Both the position numbers and the translations under genes were made by a program. A stretch of 64,000 nucleotides of DNA from Owenia fusiformis. Lineage: Eukaryota; Annelida; Polychaeta; Sabellida; Oweniidae. The notes beneath the pieces were generated by a model, which was not told where the DNA came from, did not search any database, and saw only the letters and a program-made list of their open reading frames with translations. How positions within the stretch are numbered: the stretch's first letter is position 1; every line of letters starts with the position of its first letter. Below are positions 34,501 through 50,300 of the stretch, one piece after another. The stretch is taken from assembly GCA_903813345.2 (NCBI GenBank), contig CAIIXF020000002.1, forward strand, positions 12,296,150 to 12,360,149. Reading direction: 5' to 3'.

Positions 34501-37500
34501 CCTCAAATAAAACGTTTTATACACATAATAGCCTCGAAACAAAACGCAAATCGACGAAAAGCCTCAAATAAAACGTTTTATACACATAATAGCCTCGAAA
34601 CAAAACGTAAATCGACGAAAAGCCTCAAATAAAACGTTTTATACACATAATAGCCTCGAAACAAAACGTAAATCGACGAAAAGCCTCAAATAAAACGTTT
34701 TATACACATAATAGCCTCGAAACAAAACGTAAATCGACGAAAAGCCTCAAATAAACGGTTTTATACACATAATAGCCTCGAAACAAAACGTAAATCGACG
34801 AAAAGCCTCAAATAAAACGTCTTATACACATAATAGCCTCGAAACAAAACGCAAATCGACGAAAAGCCTCAAATAAAACGTTTTATACACATAATAGCCT
34901 CGAAACAAAACGTAAATCGACGAAAAGCCTCAAATAAAACGTTTTATACACATAATAGCCTCGAAACAAAACGTAAATCGACGAAAAGCCTCAAATAAAA
35001 CGTTTTATACACATAATAGCCTCGAAACAAAACGTAAATCGACGAAAAGCCTCAAATAAACGGTTTTATACACATAATAGCCTCGAAACAAAACGTAAAT
35101 CGACGAAAAGCCTCAAATAAAACGTTTTATACACATAATAGCCTCGAAACAAAACGTAAATCGACGAAAAGCCTCAAATAAAACGTTTTATACACATAAT
35201 AGCCTCGAAACAAAACGTAAATCGACGAAAAGCCTCAAATAAAACGTTTTATACACATAATAGCCTCGAAACAAAACGTAAATCGACGAAAAGCCTCAAA
35301 TAAACGGTTTTATACACATAATAGCCTCGAAACAAAACGCAAATCGACGAAAAGCCTCAAATAAAACGTTTTATACACATAATAGCCTCGAAACAAAACG
35401 TAAATCGACGAAAAGCCTCAAATAAAACGTTTTATACACATAATAGCCTCGAAACAAAACGTAAATCGACGAAAAGCCTCAAATAAAACGTTTTATACAC
35501 ATAATAGCCTCGAAACAAAATGAAAATCGACGAAAAGCCTCAAATAAACCGTTTTATACACATAATAGCCTCGAAACAAAACGTTAATCGACGAAAAGCC
35601 TCAAATAAAACGTTTTATACACATAATAGCCTCGAAACATAACGTAAATCGACGAAAAGCCTCAAATAAACCGTTTTATACACATAATAGTCTCGAAACA
35701 AAACGTAAATCGACGAAAAGCCTCAAATAAAACGTTTTATACACATAATAGCCTCGAAACAAAACGTAAATCGACGAAAAGCCTCAAATAAAACGTTTTA
35801 TACACATAATAGCCTCGAAACAAAACGTAAATCGACAAAGGCCTTAAATAAACCGTTTTATACACATAAAAGCCTCGAAACAAAACGTAAATCGTCGAAA
35901 AGCCTCAAATAAAACGTTTTATACACATAATAGCCTCGAAACAAAACGTTAATCGACGAAAAGCCTCAAATAAACCGTTTTATACACATAACAGCCTCGA
36001 AACAAAACGTAAATCGACGAAAAGCCTCGAATAAACCGTTTTATACACATAATAGCCTCGAAACAAAACGTAAATCGACGAAAAGCCTCAAATAAACGTT
36101 TTATACACACAATAGCCTCGAAACAAAACGTAAATCGACGAAAAGCCTCAAATAAAACGTTTTATACACATAATAGCCTCGAAACAAAACGTAAATCGAC
36201 GAAAAGCCTCAAATAAAACGTTTTATACACATAATAGCCTCGAAACAAAACGTAAATCGACGAAAAGCCTCAAATAAAACGTTTTATACACATAATAGCC
36301 TCGAAACAAAACGTAAATCGACGAAAAGCCTCAAATAAAACGTTTTATACACATAATAGCCTCGAAACAAAACGTAAATCGACGAAAAGCCTCAAATAAA
36401 ACGTTTTATACACATAATAGCCTCGAAACAAAACGTAAATCGACGAAAAGCCTCAAATAAACCGTGTTATACACATAATAGCCTCGAAACAAAACGTAAA
36501 TCGACGAAAAGCCTCAAATAAACCGTGTTATACACATAATAGCCTCGAAACAAAACGTAAATCGACGAAAAGCCTCAAATAAAACGTTTTATACACATAA
36601 TAGCCTCGAAACAAAACGTAAATCGACGAAAAGCCTCAAATAAACCGTTTTATACACATAATAGCCTCGAAACAAAACGTAAATCGACGAAAAGCCTCAA
36701 ATAAACCGTTTTATACACATAATAGCCTCGAAACAAAACGTAAATCGGACGAAAAGCCTCAAATAAAACGTTTTATACACATAATAGCCTCGAAACAAAA
36801 CGTAAATCGACGAAAAGCCTCAAATAAAACGTCTTATACACATAATAGCCTCGAAACAAAACGTAACTTGACGAAAAGCCTCAAATAAAACGTTTTATAC
36901 ACATAATAGCCTCGAATCAAAACGTAAATCGACGAAAAAGCCTCAAATAAAACGTTTTATACACATAATAGCCTCGAAACAAAACGTAAATCGACGAAAA
37001 GCCTCAAATAAAACGTTTTATACACATAATAGCCTCGAAACAAAACGTAAATCGATGAAAAGCCTCAAATAAAACCGTTTTTATACACATAATAGCCTCG
37101 TAACAAAACGTAAATCGACGAAAGGCCTTAAATAAAACGTTTTATACACATAATAGCCGTCGAAACAAAACGTAAATCGACGAAAAGCCTCAAATAAAAC
37201 GTTTTATACACATAATAGCCTCGAAACAAAACGTAAATCGATCGAAAAGCCTCAAATAAAACGTTTTATACACATAATAGCCTCGAAACAAAACGTAAAT
37301 CGACGAAAAGCCTCAAATAAAACGTTTTATACACATAATAGCCTCGAAACAAAACTGAAATCGACGAAAAGCCTCAAATAAAACGTTTTATACACATAAT
37401 AGCCTCGAAACAAAACGTAAATCGACGAAAAGCCTCAAATAAAACGTTTTATACACATAATAGCCTCGAAACAAAACGTAAATCGACGAAAAGCCTCAAA

Positions 37501-38699
37501 TAAAACGTTTTATACACATAATAGCCTCGAAACAAAACGTAAATCGACGAAAAGCCTCAAATAAACCGTTTTATACACATAATAGCCTCGAAACAAAACG
37601 TAAATCGTCGAAAAGCCTCAAATAAAACGTTTTATACACATAATAGCCTCGAAACAAAACGTAAATCGACGAAAAGCCTCAAATAAACCGTTTTATACAC
37701 ATAATAGCCTCGAAACAAAACGTAAATCGACGAAAAGCCTCAAATAAAACGTCTTATACACATAATAGCCTCGAAACAAAACGTAAATCGACATAAAGCC
37801 TCAAATAAACCGTTTATACACATAATAGCCTCGAAACAAAACGTAAATCGACGAAAAGCCTCAAATAAAACGTTTTATACACATAATAGCCTCGAAACAA
37901 AACGTAAATCGACGAAAAGCCTCAAATAAAACGTTTTATACACATAATAGCCTCGAAACAAAACGTAAATCGACGAAAAGCCTCAAATAAAACGTTTTAT
38001 ACACATAATAGCCTCGAAACAAAACGTAAATCGACGAAAAGCCTCAAATAAAACGTTTTATACACATAATAGCCTCGAAACAAAACGTAAATCGACGAAA
38101 AGCCTCAAATAAAACGTTTTATACACATAATAGCCTCGAAACAAAACGTAAATCGACGAAAAGCCTCAAATAAAACGTTTTATACACATAATAGCCTCGA
38201 AACAAAACGTAAATCGACGAAAAGCCTCAAATAAAACGTTTTATACACATAATAGCCTCGAAACAAAACGTAAATCGACGAAAAGCCTCAAATAAACGTT
38301 TTATACACATAATAGCCTCGAAACAAAACGTAAATCGACGAAAAGCCTCAAATAAAACGTTTTATACACATAATAGCCTCGAAACAAAACGTAAATCGAC
38401 GAAAAGCCTCAAATAAAACGTTTTATACACATAATAGCCTCGAAACAAAACGTAAATCGACGAAAAGCCTCAAATAAAACGTTTTATACACATAATAGCC
38501 TCGAAACAAAACGTAAATCGACGAAAAGCCTCAAATAAAACGTTTTATACACATAATAGCCTCGAAACAAAACGTAAATCGACGAAAAGCCTCAAATAAA
38601 ACGTTTTATACACATAATAGCCTCGAAACAAAACGTAAATCGACGAAAAGCCTCAAATAAACCGTTTTATACACATAATAGCCTCGAAACAAAACGTAA
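28495..38699 (-). repeat. 61-bp satellite array, - orientation, variable part
   Basis: About 167 units in reverse orientation, for example AATAGCCTCGAAAC at 28741 and 28802. It has the same diagnostic variants as the + array: CGTAACAAAACG with CGACAAAGGCCTC (29918, 30580 and 31308 regions), GTTAATCGACGAAAATCC, and CTTCAAATAAACCGTG. The run at about 31240-31560 is the reverse complement of the ordered block at 9041-9320. A local 670-bp (11-unit) duplication places CGACGAAAGG at 29741 and 30411. Scattered one-base insertions at 36.7-37.4 kb (CGGACG, GAAAAAGCC, AAAACCGTTTTTAT, CCGTCG) look like uncorrected sequencing errors. Confidence 0.96.
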
Positions 38700-41600
38700 A
38701 TCGACGAAAAGCCTCAAATAAAACGTTTTATACACATAATAGCCTCGAAACAAAACGTAAATCGACGAAAAGCCTCAAATAAAACGTTTTATACACATAA
38801 TAGCCTCGAAACAAAACGTAAATCGACGAAAAGCCTCAAATAAAACGTTTTATACACATAATAGCCTCGAAACAAAACGTAAATCGACGAAAAGCCTCAA
38901 ATAAAACGTTTTATACACATAATAGCCTCGAAACAAAACGTAAATCGACGAAAAGCCTCAAATAAAACGTTTTATACACATAATAGCCTCGAAACAAAAC
39001 GTAAATCGACGAAAAGCCTCAAATAAAACGTTTTATACACATAATAGCCTCGAAACAAAACGTAAATCGACGAAAAGCCTCAAATAAAACGTTTTATACA
39101 CATAATAGCCTCGAAACAAAACGTAAATCGACGAAAAGCCTCAAATAAAACGTTTTATACACATAATAGCCTCGAAACAAAACGTAAATCGACGAAAAGC
39201 CTCAAATAAAACGTTTTATACACATAATAGCCTCGAAACAAAACGTAAATCGACGAAAAGCCTCAAATAAAACGTTTTATACACATAATAGCCTCGAAAC
39301 AAAACGTAAATCGACGAAAAGCCTCAAATAAAACGTTTTATACACATAATAGCCTCGAAACAAAACGTAAATCGACGAAAAGCCTCAAATAAAACGTTTT
39401 ATACACATAATAGCCTCGAAACAAAACGTAAATCGACGAAAAGCCTCAAATAAAACGTTTTATACACATAATAGCCTCGAAACAAAACGTAAATCGACGA
39501 AAAGCCTCAAATAAAACGTTTTATACACATAATAGCCTCGAAACAAAACGTAAATCGACGAAAAGCCTCAAATAAAACGTTTATACACATAATAGCCTCG
39601 AAACAAAACGTAAATCGACGAAAAGCCTCAAATAAAACGTTTTATACACATAATAGCCTCGAAACAAAACGTAAATCGACGAAAAGCCTCAAATAAAACG
39701 TTTTATACACATAATAGCCTCGAAACAAAACGTAAATCGACGAAAAGCCTCAAATAAAACGTTTTATACACATAATAGCCTCGAAACAAAACGTAAATCG
39801 ACGAAAAGCCTCAAATAAACGTTTTATACACATAATAGCCTCGAAACAAAACGTAAATCGACGAAAAGCCTCAAATAAAACGTTTTATACACATAATAGC
39901 CTCGAAACAAAACGTAAATCGACGAAAAGCCTCAAATAAAACGTTTTATACACATAATAGCCTCGAAACAAAACGTAAATCGACGAAAAGCCTCAAATAA
40001 AACGTTTTATACACATAATAGCCTCGAAACAAAACGTAAATCGACGAAAAGCCTCAAATAAAACGTTTTATACACATAATAGCCTCGAAACAAAACGTAA
40101 ATCGACGAAAAGCCTCAAATAAAACGTTTTATACACATAATAGCCTCGAAACAAAACGTAAATCGACGAAAAGCCTCAAATAAAACGTTTTATACACATA
40201 ATAGCCTCGAAACAAAACGTAAATCGACGAAAAGCCTCAAATAAAACGTTTTATACACATAATAGCCTCGAAACAAAACGTAAATCGACGAAAAGCCTCA
40301 AATAAAACGTTTTATACACATAATAGCCTCGAAACAAAACGTAAATCGACGAAAAGCCTCAAATAAAACGTTTTATACACATAATAGCCTCGAAACAAAA
40401 CGTAAATCGACGAAAAGCCTCAAATAAAACGTTTTATACACATAATAGCCTCGAAACAAAACGTAAAATCGACGAAAAGCCTCAAATAAAACGTTTTATA
40501 CACATAATAGCCTCGAAACAAAACGTAAATCGACGAAAAGCCTCAAATAAAACGTTTTATACACATAATAGCCTCGAAACAAAACGTAAATCGACGAAAA
40601 GCCTCAAATAAAACGTTTTATACACATAATAGCCTCGAAACAAAACGTAAATCGACGAAAAGCCTCAAATAAAACGTTTTATACACATAATAGCCTCGAA
40701 ACAAAACGTAAATCGACGAAAAGCCTCAAATAAAACGTTTTATACACATAATAGCCTCGAAACAAAACGTAAATCGACGAAAAGCCTCAAATAAACGTTT
40801 TATACACATAATAGCCTCGAAACAAAACGTAAATCGACGAAAAGCCTCAAATAAAACGTTTTATACACATAATAGCCTCGAAACAAAACGTAAATCGACG
40901 AAAAGCCTCAAATAAAACGTTTTATACACATAATAGCCTCGAAACAAAACGTAAATCGACGAAAAGCCTCAAATAAAACGTTTTATACACATAATAGCCT
41001 CGAAACAAAACGTAAATCGACGAAAAGCCTCAAATAAAACGTTTTATACACATAATAGCCTCGAAACAAAACGTAAATCGACGAAAAGCCTCAAATAAAA
41101 CGTTTTATACACATAATAGCCTCGAAACAAAACGTAAATCGACGAAAAGCCTCAAATAAAACGTTTTATACACATAATAGCCTCGAAACAAAACGTAAAT
41201 CGACGAAAAGCCTCAAATAAACGTTTTAATACACATAATAGCCTCGAAACAAAACGTAAATCGACGAAAAGCCTCAAATAAAACGTTTTATACACATAAT
41301 AGCCTCGAAACAAAACGTAAATCGACGAAAAGCCTCAAATAAAACGTTTTATACACATAATAGCCTCGAAACAAAACGTAAATCGACGAAAAGCCTCAAA
41401 TAAAACGTTTTATACACATAATAGCCTCGAAACAAAACGTAAATCGACGAAAAGCCTCAAATAAACGTTTTATACACATAATAGCCTCGAAACAAAACGT
41501 AAATCGACGAAAAGCCTCAAATAAAACGTTTTATACACATAATAGCCTCGAAACAAAACGTAAATCGACGAAAAGCCTCAAATAAAACGTTTTATACACA

Positions 41601-44370
41601 TAATAGCCTCGAAACAAAACGTAAATCGACGAAAAGCCTCAAATAAAACGTTTTATACACATAATAGCCTCGAAACAAAACGTAAATCGACGAAAAGCCT
41701 CAAATAAAACGTTTTATACACATAATAGCCTCGAAACAAAACGTAAATCGACGAAAAGCCTCAAATAAAACGTTTTATACACATAATAGCCTCGAAACAA
41801 AACGTAAATCGACGAAAAGCCTCAAATAAAACGTTTTATACACATAATAGCCTCGAAACAAAACGTAAATCGACGAAAAGCCTCAAATAAAACGTTTTAT
41901 ACACATAATAGCCTCGAAACAAAACGTAAATCGACGAAAAGCCTCAAATAAAACGTTTTATACACATAATAGCCTCGAAACAAAACGTAAATCGACGAAA
42001 AGCCTCAAATAAAACGTTTTATACACATAATAGCCTCGAAACAAAACGTAAATCGACGAAAAGCCTCAAATAAAACGTTTTATACACATAATAGCCTCGA
42101 AACAAAACGTAAATCGACGAAAAGCCTCAAATAAAACGTTTTATACACATAATAGCCTCGAAACAAAACGTAAATCGACGAAAAGCCTCAAATAAAACGT
42201 TTTATACACATAATAGCCTCGAAACAAAACGTAAATCGACGAAAAGCCTCAAATAAAACGTTTTATACACATAATAGCCTCGAAACAAAACGTAAATCGA
42301 CGAAAAGCCTCAAATAAAACGTTTTATACACATAATAGCCTCGAAACAAAACGTAAATCGACGAAAAGCCTCAAATAAAACGTTTTATACACATAATAGC
42401 CTCGAAACAAAACGTAAATCGACGAAAAGCCTCAAATAAAACGTTTTATACACATAATAGCCTCGAAACAAAACGTAAATCGACGAAAAGCCTCAAATAA
42501 ACGTTTTATACACATAATAGCCTCGAAACAAAACGTAAATCGACGAAAAGCCTCAAATAAAACGTTTTATACACATAATAGCCTCGAAACAAAACGTAAA
42601 TCGACGAAAAGCCTCAAATAAAACGTTTTATACACATAATAGCCTCGAAACAAAACGTAAATCGACGAAAAGCCTCAAATAAAACGTTTTATACACATAA
42701 TAGCCTCGAAACAAAACGTAAATCGACGAAAAGCCTCAAATAAAACGTTTTATACACATAATAGCCTCGAAACAAAACGTAAATCGACGAAAAGCCTCAA
42801 ATAAAACGTTTTATACACATAATAGCCTCGAAACAAAACGTAAATCGACGAAAAGCCTCAAATAAAACGTTTTATACACATAATAGCCTCGAAACAAAAC
42901 GTAAATCGACGAAAAGCCTCAAATAAAACGTTTTATACACATAATAGCCTCGAAACAAAACGTAAATCGACGAAAAGCCTCAAATAAAACGTTTTATACA
43001 CATAATAGCCTCGAAACAAAACGTAAATCGACGAAAAGCCTCAAATAAACGTTTTATACACATAATAGCCTCGAAACAAAACGTAAATCGACGAAAAGCC
43101 TCAAATAAAACGTTTTATACACATAATAGCCTCGAAACAAAACGTAAATCGACGAAAAGCCTCAAATAAAACGTTTTATACACATAATAGCCTCGAAACA
43201 AAACGTAAATCGACGAAAAGCCTCAAATAAAACGTTTTATACACATAATAGCCTCGAAACAAAACGTAAATCGACGAAAAGCCTCAAATAAAACGTTTTA
43301 TACACATAATAGCCTCGAAACAAAACGTAAATCGACGAAAAGCCTCAAATAAAACGTTTTATACACATAATAGCCTCGAAACAAAACGTAAATCGACGAA
43401 AAGCCTCAAATAAACGTTTTATACACATAATAGCCTCGAAACAAAACGTAAATCGACGAAAAGCCTCAAATAAAACGTTTTATACACATAATAGCCTCGA
43501 AACAAAACGTAAATCGACGAAAAGCCTCAAATAAAACGTTTTATACACATAATAGCCTCGAAACAAAACGTAAATCGACGAAAAGCCTCAAATAAAACGT
43601 TTTATACACATAATAGCCTCGAAACAAAACGTAAATCGACGAAAAGCCTCAAATAAAACGTTTTATACACATAATAGCCTCGAAACAAAACGTAAATCGA
43701 CGAAAAGCCTCAAATAAAACGTTTTATACACATAATAGCCTCGAAACAAAACGTAAATCGACGAAAAGCCTCAAATAAAACGTTTTATACACATAATAGC
43801 CTCGAAACAAAACGTAAATCGACGAAAAGCCTCAAATAAACGTTTTATACACATAATAGCCTCGAAACAAACGTAAATCGACGAAAAGCCTCAAATAAAA
43901 CGTTTTATACACATAATAGCCTCGAAACAAAACGTAAATCGACGAAAAGCCTCAAATAAAACGTTTTATACACATAATAGCCTCGAAACAAACGTAAATC
44001 GACGAAAAGCCTCAAATAAACGTTTTATACACATAATAGCCTCGAAACAAAACGTAAATCGACGAAAAGCCTCAAATAAAACGTTTTTATACACATAATA
44101 GCCTCGAAACAAACGTAAATCGACGAAAAGCCTCAAATAAACGTTTTATACACATAATAGCCTCGAAACAAAACGTAAATCGACGAAAAGCCTCAAATAA
44201 AACGTTTTATACACATAATAGCCTCGAAACAAAACGTAAATCGACGAAAAGCCTCAAATAAAACGTTTTATACACATAATAGCCTCGAAACAAAACGTAA
44301 ATCGACGAAAAGCCTCAAATAAAACGTTTTATACACATAATAGCCTCGAAACAAAACGTAAATCGACGAA
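38700..44370 (-). repeat. Substitution-free core of the 61-bp satellite
   Basis: About 93 consecutive units in which I see no base substitution against the consensus. The only differences are one-base length changes in runs, mostly AATAAACG for AATAAAACG, plus a few such as GTAAAATCG at about 40466 and TTTTAATAC at about 41227. Flanking parts of the array have many substitution variants. This is either a very recent amplification of one monomer with residual long-read errors, or a consensus produced by an assembler over a poorly resolved stretch. Confidence 0.9.
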
Positions 44371-47300
44371 AAGCCTCGAATAAACCGTTTTATACACATA
44401 ATAGCCTCGAAACAAAACGTAAATCGACGAAAAGCCTCAAATAAAACGTTTTATACACATAATAGCCTCGAAACAAAACGTAAATCGACGAAAAGCCTCA
44501 AATAAAACGTTTTATACACATAATAGCCTCGAAACAAAACGTAAATCGACGAAAAGCCTCAAATAAAACGTTTTATACACACTAATAGCCTCGAAACAAA
44601 ACGTAAATCGACGAAAAGCCTCAAATAAAACGTTTTATACACATAATAGCCTCGAAACAAAACGTAAATCGACGAAAAGCCTCAAATAAAACGTTTTATA
44701 CACATAATAGCCTCGAAACAAAACGTAAATCGACGAAAAGCCTCAAATAAAACGTTTTATACCATAATAGCCTCGAAACAAAACGTAAATCGACGAAAAG
44801 CCTCAAATAAAACGTTTTATACACATAATAGCCTCGAAACAAAACGTAAATCGACGAAAAGCCTCAAATAAAACGTTTTATACACATAACAGCCTCGAAA
44901 CAAAACGTAAATCGACGAAAAGCCTCAAATAAACCGTCTTATACACATAATAGCCTCGAAACAAAACGTTAATCGACGAAAACCCTCAAATAAACCGTTT
45001 TATACACATAATAGCCTCGAAACAAAACGTAAATCGACGAAAAGCCTCAAATAAAACGTTTTATACACATAACAGCCTCGAAACAAAACGTTAATCGACG
45101 AAAAGCCTCAAATAAAACGTTTTATACACATAATAGCCTCGAAACAAAACGTAAATCGACGAAAAGCCTCAAATAAAACGTTTTATACACATAATAGCCT
45201 CGAAACAAAACGCAAATCGACGAAAAGCCTCAAATAAAACGTTTTATACACATAATAGCCTCGAAACAAAACGTAAATCGACGAAAAGCCTCAAATAAAA
45301 CATTTTATACACATAATAGCCTCGAAACAAAACGTAAATCGACGAAAAGCCTCAAATAAAACGTTTTATACACATAATAGCCTCGAAACAAAACGTAAAT
45401 CGACGAAAAGCCTCAAATAAACGGTTTTATACACATAATAGCCTCGAAACAAAACGTAAATCGACGAAAAGCCTCAAATAAAACGTTTTATACACATAAT
45501 AGCCTCGAAACAAAACGTAAATCGACGAAAAGCCTCAAATAAAACGTTTTATACACATAATAGCCTCGAAACAAAACGTAAATCGACGAAAAGCCTCAAA
45601 TAAAACGTTTTATACACATAATAGCCTCGAAACAAAACGTAAATCGACGAAAAGCCTCAAATAAAACGTTTTATACACATAATAGCCTCGAAACAAAATG
45701 TAAATCGTCGAAAAGCCTCAAATAAAACGTTTTATACACATAATAGCCTCGAAACAAAACGTAAATCGACGAAAAGCCTCAAATAAAACGTTTTATACAC
45801 ATAATAGCCTCGAAACAAAATGAAAATCGACGAAAAGCCTCAAATAAACCGTTTTATACACATAATAGCCTCGAAACAAAACGTTAATCGACGAAAAGCC
45901 TCAAATAAAACGTTTTATACACATAATAGCCTCGAAACATAACGTAAATCGACGAAAAGCCTCAAATAAACCGTTTTATACACATAATAGCCTCGAAACA
46001 AAACGTTAATCGACGAAAACCCTCAAATAAACCGTTTTATACACATAATAGCCTCGAAACAAAACGTAAATCGACGAAAAGCCTCAAATAAAACGTTTTA
46101 TACACATAACAGCCTCGAAACAAAACGTTAATCGACGAAAAGCCTCAAATAAAACGTTTTATACACATAATAGCCTCGAAACAAAACGTAAATCGACGAA
46201 AAGCCTCAAATAAAACGTTTTATACACATAATAGCCTCGAAACAAAACGTAAATCGACGAAAAGCCTCAAATAAAACGTTTTATACACATAATAGCCTCG
46301 AAACAAAACGTAAATCGACGAAAAGCCTCAAATAAAACGTTTTATACACATAATAGCCTCGAAACAAAACGTAAATCGACGAAAAGCCTCAAATAAAACG
46401 TTTTATACACATAATAGCCTCGAAACAAAATGTAAATCGTCGAAAAGCCTCAAATAAAACGTTTTATACACATAATAGCCTCGAAACAAAACGTAAATCG
46501 ACGAAAAGCCTCAAATAAAACGTTTTATACACATAATAGCCTCGAAACAAAATGAAAATCGACGAAAAGCCTCAAATAAAACGTTTTATACACATAATAG
46601 CGTCGAAACAAAACGTAAATCGACGAAAAGCCTCAAATAAAACGTTTTATACACATAATAGCCTCGAAACAAAACGTAAATCGATGAAAAGCCTCAAATA
46701 AAACGTTTTATACACATAATAGCCTCGAAACAAAACGTAAATCGACGAAAAGCCTCAAATAAACCGTTTTATACACATAATAGCCTCGAAACAAAACGTA
46801 AATCGTCGAAAAGCCTCAAATAAAACGTTTTATACACATAATAGCCTCGAAACAAAACGTAAATCGACGAAAAGCCTCAAATAAACCGTTTTATACACAT
46901 AACAGCCTCGAAACAAAACGTAAATCGACGAAAAGCCTCAAATAAAACGTCTTATACACATAATAGCCTCGAAACAAAACGTAAATCGACATAAAGCCTC
47001 AAATAAACCGTCTTATACACATAATAGCCTCGAAACAAAACGTAAATCGACGAAAAGCCTCAAATAAAACGTTTTATACACATAATAGCCTCGAAACAAA
47101 ACGTAAATCGACGAAAAGCCTCAAATAAAACGTTTTATACACATAATAGCCTCGAAACAAAACGTAAATCGACGAAAAGCCTCAAATAAACGGTTTTATA
47201 CACATAATAGCCTCGAAACAAAACGTAAATCGACGAAAAGCCTCAAATAAAACGTCTTATACACATAATAGCCTCGAAACAAAACGCAAATCGACGAAAA

Positions 47301-50300
47301 GCCTCAAATAAAACGTTTTATACACATAATAGCCTCGAAACAAAACGTAAATCGACGAAAAGCCTCAAATAAAACGTTTTATACACATAATAGCCTCGAA
47401 ACAAAACGTAAATCGACGAAAAGCCTCAAATAAAACGTTTTATACACATAATAGCCTCGAAACAAAACGTAAATCGACGAAAAGCCTCAAATAAACGGTT
47501 TTATACACATAATAGCCTCGAAACAAAACGTAAATCGACAAAAAGCCTCAAATAAAACGTTTTATACACATAATAGCCTCGAAACAAAACGTAAATCGAC
47601 GAAAAGCCTCAAATTAAACGTTTTATACACATAATAGCCTCGAAACAAAACGTAAATCGATGAAAAGCCTCAAATAAAACGTTTTATACACATAATAGCC
47701 TCGAAACAAAACGTAAATCGACGAAAAGCCTCAAATAAAACGTTTTATACACATAATAGCCTCGAAACAAAACGTAAATCGACGAAAAGTCTCAAATAAA
47801 ACGTTTTATACACATAATAGCCTCGAAACAAAACGTAAATCGATGAAAAGCCTCAAATAAAACGTTTTATACACATAATAGCCTCGAAACAAAACGTAAA
47901 TCGACGAAAAGCCTCAAATAAACCGTTTTATACACATAATAACCTCGAAACAAAACGTTAATCGACGAAAAGCCTCAAATAAAACGTTTTATACACATAA
48001 TAGCCTCGAAACAAAACGTATATAGACGAAAAGCCTCAAATAAACCGTTTTATACACATAATAGCCTCGGAACAAAACGTAAATCGGCGAAAAGCCTCAA
48101 ATAAAACGTTTTATACACATAATAGCCTCGAAACAAAACGTAAATCGACGAAAAGCTCAAATAAAACGTCTTATACACATAATAGCCTCGAAACAAAACG
48201 TAACTTGACGAAAAGCCTCAAATAAAACGTTTTATACACATAATAGCCTCGAAACAAAACGTAAATCGACGAAAAGCCTCAAATAAACCGTTTTATACAC
48301 ATAATAGCCTCGAAACAAAACGTAAATCGACGAAAAGCCTCAAATAAAACGTTTTATACACATAATAGCCTCGAAACAAAATGAAAATCGACGAAAAGCC
48401 TCAAATAAACCGTTTTATACACATAATAGCCTCGAAACAAAACGTTAATCGACGAAAAGCCTCAAATAAAACGTTTTATACACATAATAGCCTCGAAACA
48501 TAACGTAAATCGACGAAAAGCCTCAAATAAACCGTTTTATACACATAATAGTCTCGAAACAAAACGTAAATCGACGAAAAGCCTCAAATAAAACGTTTTA
48601 TACACATAATAGCCTCGAAACAAAACGTAAATCGACGAAAAGCCTCAAATAAAACGTTTTATACACATAATAGCCTCGAAACAAAACGTTAATCGACGAA
48701 AAGCCTCAAATAAACCGTTTTATACACATAACAGCCTCGAAACAAAACGTAAATCGACGAAAAGCCTCGAATAAACCGTTTTATACACATAATAGCCTCG
48801 AAACAAAACGTAAATCGACGAAAAGCCTCAAATAAAACGTTTTATACACACAATAGCCTCGAAACAAAACGTAAATCGACGAAAAGCCTCAAATAAAACG
48901 TTTTATACACATAATAGCCTCGAAACAAAACGTAAATCGACGAAAAGCCTCAAATAAAACGTTTTATACACACAATAGCCTCGAAACAAAACGTAAATCG
49001 ACGAAAAGCCTCAAATAAAACGTTTTATACCATAATAGCCTCGAAACAAAACGTAAATCGACGAAAAGCCTCAAATAAAACGTTTTATACACATAATAGC
49101 CTCGAAACAAAACGTAAATCGACGAAAAGCCTCAAATAAAACGTTTTATACCATAATAGCCTCGAAACAAAACGTAAATCGACGAAAAGCCTCAAATAAA
49201 ACGTTTTATACACATAATAGCCTCGAAACAAAACGTAAATCGACGAAAAGCCTCAAATAAAACGTTTTATACACATAACAGCCTCGAAACAAAACGTAAA
49301 TCGACGAAAAGCCTCAAATAAACCGTCTTATACACATAATAGCCTCGAAACAAAACGTTAATCGACGAAAACCCTCAAATAAACCGTTTTATACACATAA
49401 TAGCCTCGAAACAAAACGTAAATCGACGAAAAGCCTCAAATAAAACGTTTTATACACATAACAGCCTCGAAACAAAACGTTAATCGACGAAAAGCCTCAA
49501 ATAAAACGTTTTATACACATAATAGCCTCGAAACAAAACGTAAATCGACGAAAAGCCTCAAATAAAACGTTTTATACACATAATAGCCTCGAAACAAAAC
49601 GCAAATCGACGAAAAGCCTCAAATAAAACGTTTTATACACATAATAGCCTCGAAACAAAACGTAAATCGACGAAAAGCCTCAAATAAAACATTTTATACA
49701 CATAATAGCCTCGAAACAAAACGTAAATCGACGAAAAGCCTCAAATAAAACGTTTTATACACATAATAGCCTCGAAACAAAACGTAAATCGACGAAAAGC
49801 CTCAAATAAACGGTTTTATACACATAATAGCCTCGAAACAAAACGTAAATCGACGAAAAGCCTCAAATAAAACGTTTTATACACATAATAGCCTCGAAAC
49901 AAAACGTAAATCGACGAAAAGCCTCAAATAAAACGTTTTATACACATAATAGCCTCGAAACAAAACGTAAATCGACGAAAAGCCTCAAATAAAACGTTTT
50001 ATACACATAATAGCCTCGAAACAAAACGTAAATCGACGAAAAGCCTCAAATAAAACGTTTTATACACATAATAGCCTCGAAACAAAATGTAAATCGTCGA
50101 AAAGCCTCAAATAAAACGTTTTATACACATAATAGCCTCGAAACAAAACGTAAATCGACGAAAAGCCTCAAATAAAACGTTTTATACACATAATAGCCTC
50201 GAAACAAAATGAAAATCGACGAAAAGCCTCAAATAAACCGTTTTATACACATAATAGCCTCGAAACAAAACGTTAATCGACGAAAAGCCTCAAATAAAAC

